Below are positions 59,833-64,000 of a stretch of DNA of 64,000 nt, piece after piece. The number at the start of each line of letters is the position of its first letter. Positions within the stretch are counted from its first letter, which is position 1. Position numbers and translations under genes: made by a program. The notes below the pieces were generated by a model, which saw only the letters and a program-made list of their open reading frames with translations, was not told the origin of the DNA and ran no database searches. The stretch comes from Rotaria sp. Silwood1. Taxonomy: Eukaryota > Rotifera > Eurotatoria > Philodinida > Philodinidae. The stretch spans positions 1,778,244 through 1,842,243 of the forward strand of contig CAJNOP010000028.1 of assembly GCA_905250075.1 (NCBI GenBank), in the 5' to 3' direction.

Positions 59833-61416
59833 GATCGAGTGTTTGCGCCAAGGACGAAATCTAAAACACGCAAAAGAAAATTATTATATACGCTTTCTAC
59901 CTCTTACACAATTACAATGTAATGCTATCATGCTTATATATATATATATATGTAATATTGCTTTTTCTTATTTGTCGTATGTGTCCGTATAGATAGATAT
60001 GCAGGTGATTAATGAAAATGTACGAATAAAAAAAGAAAAAAAAAAAAAGAAAGACAAGTTGTTCATCCGAGTTTTTTTTTCATTGGCTCTTTTTTTATGC
60101 TTGTTTTTTTCTTTGTTTATATCGATCATGACCAAAAAAAGAGAAAAAAAAAAAGAACAAGAACAACAAAAAAAAAGAACAACATCAATAACAAGAACAA
60201 ATTTCAAACACTCCTTTGTTTTTTCATGGTGATTTCTTCTAAAAAAAAAACAGGAATAAACACATTTCTTAATCTTCAATAGACACAGGCAGCAAATACA
60301 AAACAGCAACTCATCATGTGCACAAAAGCACGTTTAAAGAAATATAATAGATAGATATATAGATAGATATAGAGAGTTAAAAAGGATCTGATGGTTTGTG
60401 AAAGACACATGAAAAGAAACACAAAGAAAAAAAAATCAGAGGACACATAGACAAAGACATATACATATATAAATACGATAAAGTGGATGTGTTTTTTTTT
60501 GTTTAAGGTCCAGAACATTCTAAAATGATTTATATCAGTAGTACGAGAGGAAAAGTAATCAACCACCGGAGTTGTCGATTGTGTTTGTATTGTTTAATGT
60601 TTCGAAATAGAGAAGAAAGAGCTACATGTCTACTTAAAGATAGAAGGAAAGACAGAATGATTCGCGGTTAAAGTGCTTTCTACGTTTCATCATCGTATAC
60701 GCATTCAAAACATTACATTCTAGAGAAATGAAGACAAAGACAACACAGAAAAAAAACATGAAAAAATTAGTCAGAAAGAGAAACAAAACAGGTTTCATAA
60801 GAAAATATGCGCAACACGGCAAGCACATGATACAACGAGCAAAAAGAAAATGAAAACGAGCAAAAACTCTCCGGTGTGTATCAATGTTGTTCTGTTTCAC
60901 AAACAACAAGTGTCAAATGGCTTATGTAATAGTTAAGTTTTGTTTTTTCTTTTTTTTTTTTTTTTTTTTTGTTAAGATATACATTTACATAACTAGAGTG
61001 GAATCATCAACTTCAAGGAAAATAGAAATCGAGATCAATTCACGCATACACACACATACATAAACAAAGCATAACACAAATGAAACAAACTGAACCGGAG
61101 TATACATACATTTAGATATATATATATATATACGTATGGTGATGTTCAACTTAACTGGAAGATGAATATATAAGATTAAAGCGCAAAAAATAGATATCAG
61201 CTGCTTGAGAAAACAAAAAACAAACAAAACAGAAAAAAAAAACTGTCTAAGGGATGTGTAAAAAACAAAAAGGGACATATGTGCGCGCACTGCACGAGGA
61301 AAAAAAAAGGCAAATAAATAGACTGAGATATACAAATTTTTGAGGAAGAAACAGAAAGCACGGAGGATATTTTCTTGTTGTTGTTGTTGTTGTTGTTTTT
61401 TCTTCTTATTTTCATA
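59833..61416. other. Intergenic region / AFF 3' flank
   Basis: About 1.6 kb between SERF and the AFF-like stop. It is low-complexity: a TA repeat at 59937-59952, purine-rich A/G runs (60030-60260, 60370-60450, 60720-60860), a T homopolymer at 60950-60971, and a TTG/GTT microsatellite at 61375-61397. The part next to 61416 is probably a long AFF 3' UTR. Open frames are low-complexity only. Confidence 0.45.
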
Positions 61417-64000
61417 TTAAGCAACACTTAAACGTAACAATTCAATGGCATCAAAAGTATACAATATAAAGTCTAATGTTGTATCATCACGTGTTAAACG
61501 TCGATTTTGATTTTGTTTCAACAACTGTTCAATAAATTCTAATAAAATAAAAAAAGTTTTTTTTTTGTTTTTTGTTTTTTCTTAAATAAAAGATTAAAGA
61601 TGATATTTTTTTTTTTCGTTGATAATTACCTTTCAATGGTTTTTCACGCATTAAAATTTCAGCTTTATTCCAATAATGTGTTGAATAATATGAATTTAAC
61701 ATTAATTTTGAAAAATCATACATATAACGATGTTGTTCATTTTGATTATTTCCATTTGTTATACTTATATCTGATGAACTTGTTTGTGATGCTGTTGATA
61801 ATGGTGATATTGGATTACTATCATTAAGGAGTGTTGATTGTTGTTGTATATTTGTATTTGTTGTACGTGTTAATGATGCAGCTGATGAAGGATTTTTTAA
61901 TTGAGTAAAATATTCTGTTACTTGATTAGCATATCGTTCAATATTTGGCATATTTGTATTAAATTGTAAATGATAAATAAATGATTGAAACCAATAACTA
62001 AAATTTATTTATTTTTTTTTTTTGAAATAAAACAAAGAATTTTGATATTTTTCTTACTTAATTAAAAGAAATTTTTGTTGAAGACTATATAAATCACGTG
62101 ATTGATTTGAATTTGCTAAACAAAACATTTTTTTATGATTTTGTGCAAGTTGTCTAAATAATAATAAAATATTTGTTTTCTTTTTTCTTTTCTTTTTTTT
62201 AAATTATTTACTGTAGCATAGTTAATGTTGTTGTTAATAATGCAGTACGTTGATCTAGTTTTGGTTCATCATTAGCACATTGAATAAAATAACAAACAGA
62301 TTCAAGATATAAACCCATAGCTTCTCGTACTTCTTCGAATGTTGTTCGTTTACCATGATCAGCTTGTTTTTTTTTCTTTCGTGCTAATGAAGCTAAATCT
62401 GTTTTTGACATATTTCTAAAATATATCAAATATTTTCTTTTGTTTTTTTAAGATAAAAAATGTAATCATACTTTAATTTTGTATAATTTGCTTTTGTTGA
62501 TGGAAGCATTGATCGTGTATTTGTTGTTGTTAAACTTTCAGATATGTTTATACCATTATTTATTGAATTTGTTGAAGATAAATTATCAATTGAAGTTGAT
62601 TGTTGCAATGGTTTAACACTAAAATGAGAAAAAATAAAATAAACGGAAAGTTAAGAAGAATCAATCAAAATAATTTAGGCTTATGTTGAAAACGAAAAGT
62701 TTTATGGAGATTACTCAAAATGATTTGTCTAAAGATCATTTTATTCAACTTGACTTTTTGTTTAATCTATATCATAATTTCGTTTTGAGTCACTACTAAA
62801 GATTAGGTATGGACGAAATGGACCTGAGAATGATTATGCAAACAAATAAACCAGTAAAGGATAATAGAAACTCAACAAATCTTTGTCTATCAACTAAGTA
62901 TTTCGAACTTATTTAAAATAAAAATTTGATCGATTTAAAACTGAATATATGGAAAAGAACTTTTTTTATTGAACTTACTTAGCAGTTGGTTTTTCTTTTT
63001 TAGGTTGTGATGGTATTATTGAAGGAATAGTTGATGTAGTTGTTGTTGATGGTAATAATGTTGGACGAATTTTATTATCAACATCATTTGTTGAAGTCAT
63101 ATTGCAATTAATAATTGGCTCATTCTTTTCTATTGTTGTTGAGCTAATTGTTGTTGGCTCTAATTTATCCATAGATTTTTGTTGTACATGACTAGTTTTA
63201 CTTTTTTTTAGATGTGTACCATTTATTGTATTTATTTGATTATTCATTGAAGAACATGATAGGTGAGATAAACCATCGATTACATCTGTACTTGTATCAT
63301 TTTTAAGTAAACCATCAACGTATCGTTTTGATATTCGTTGGGTTTGTTCGATATGTTGATCATCTAATTAAAATAAAAAAGAAAAAGATAAATATAAAAA
63401 GATAAGGATTTTCTTGTTCGTTTTGTAAAAAAAAAAAACAACCTTCTTGTTTAATAGCATCGGATAATGTTTGATCCAAAAATAGATGTGTCGGAATGGC
63501 TATTGAAAGTGAAGGTCGTTTTAAATTAATTTTTGTATTTACAGATGATATAAATGATTTTAATAATGCTCGTTTGATAAGAATTTTTTTACGTTTATTT
63601 TGATGATCTTCAGAATTATGTACATGATTATTATCATCACGTTTGATTTCAGGTGATATACTACGTTTATTTGTATTTGATAATGATTCTGGTGAATGTT
63701 TTATTGAAGAATTAACAGGTTCAGAAGAATGTATTTCTTTTCCACGTACAAAATCTATTAATGATAATGTATCTGGATTCTAAAAAAAAACAGAATTTGT
63801 TTTTTTTTTATAAGAAAAAATAAATATTTTCTAAATACAAACCGTTTCATTTGTTCCATCATCATTCTCGGCATCACTGTGGGCAGCCTCTTGATTATCA
63901 CTGTCTTCATCTTCACTGTCTCCATCTTCTTGACATGGACTACTACTTATACCGGAATGTTGGGGTTCACTAAAATAAAAATAATAAATGAAATATATAT
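61417..64000 (-). CDS. AFF: AF4/FMR2 (AFF, lilliputian) family protein, C-terminal part
   Basis: Eight exons are inside the window (63969-63843, 63779-63443, 63363-62979, 62618-62472, 62415-62212, 62153-62058, 61997-61630, 61538-61417), all in phase, about 595 residues; the 5' part lies beyond 64000. An acidic Ser/Asp/Glu region (CQEDGDSEDEDSDNQEAAHSD) is followed by basic Ser/Thr/Asn-rich sequence with IPTHLF, then a folded C terminus: KTDLASLARKKKKQADH, EEVREAMGLYLESVCYFIQCAND, a helical segment, YANQVTEYF and HYWNKAEIL. This order resembles the AFF C-terminal homology domain (charged start, FIECG, LLYWRMF, DYFK, YWEMAD). AFF proteins scaffold super elongation complexes with P-TEFb. Similarity is low per residue, so the family call is tentative. 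Confidence 0.6.

Noticed and set aside
60000..61430. Several Lys- or Phe-rich open frames near the AFF 3' end
   Set aside because: Products of A/G- or T/C-rich low-complexity DNA; same stretches are open on both strands.

Overview
The window is animal nuclear DNA. It is strongly A/T-rich, most genes are broken by many short (about 50-80 nt) GT-AG introns, and the gene set is metazoan (FoxF, KLHL8, dystroglycan, ABCA transporter, AFF/AF4-type protein). The very short introns, SL-like splice acceptors just upstream of many start codons, a PhnZ-type oxygenase of bacterial ancestry and many small inverted-repeat elements point to a small invertebrate. A bdelloid rotifer is my best guess, but this is gestalt, not proof.

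Layout (exon coordinates were worked out by hand and checked for reading-phase continuity across every splice). Fourteen of the sixteen genes lie on the minus strand. From left to right: FLYWCH zinc-finger protein (2211-3753), a 25-exon ABCA full transporter (4862-16940), RAE1 (17344-18512), KLHL8 (21205-26534), a PhnZ-like HD-domain oxygenase (27089-27643), ATG5 (27809-28750), a compact dystroglycan (29961-31497), an OCIA-domain protein (35153-35659), an MRGBP/Eaf7-like protein (35843-36463), two plus-strand EF-hand genes of identical intron structure of which the second has an in-frame stop (40354-41036 and 43181-43882), a FoxF forkhead factor (45839-47717), FBXW9 (50487-53222), an MPV17L2-like protein (55414-58081), a SERF protein (59471-59832), and the 3' part of an AFF/AF4-type gene running off the right edge (61417-64000).

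The space between exons is rich in small mobile elements. A non-autonomous hAT element (56563-57347) with an exact 8-bp target-site duplication sits in an MPV17L2 intron. Six fold-back (long inverted repeat) elements lie at about 5710-6145, 19573-20150, 25175-25870, 44045-44285, 50838-51225 and 54625-55157. A dispersed repeat of about 230 bp occurs four times (5405-5650, 14190-14425, 23880-24090, 53545-53795). A decayed mariner-like transposase lies at 33677-34220.

The genes do not form one pathway; they are housekeeping and developmental genes (mRNA export, autophagy, ubiquitin ligase adaptors, chromatin, transcription elongation, mesodermal transcription factor, matrix receptor). The most notable proteins are the dystroglycan, which lacks the long mucin region and the C-terminal dystrophin-binding PPxY, and the PhnZ-like enzyme, which keeps every metal and substrate residue I can recall. 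Two minus-strand pairs (ATG5/PhnZ-like and MRGBP/OCIAD) are separated by under 200 bp and could be co-transcribed.
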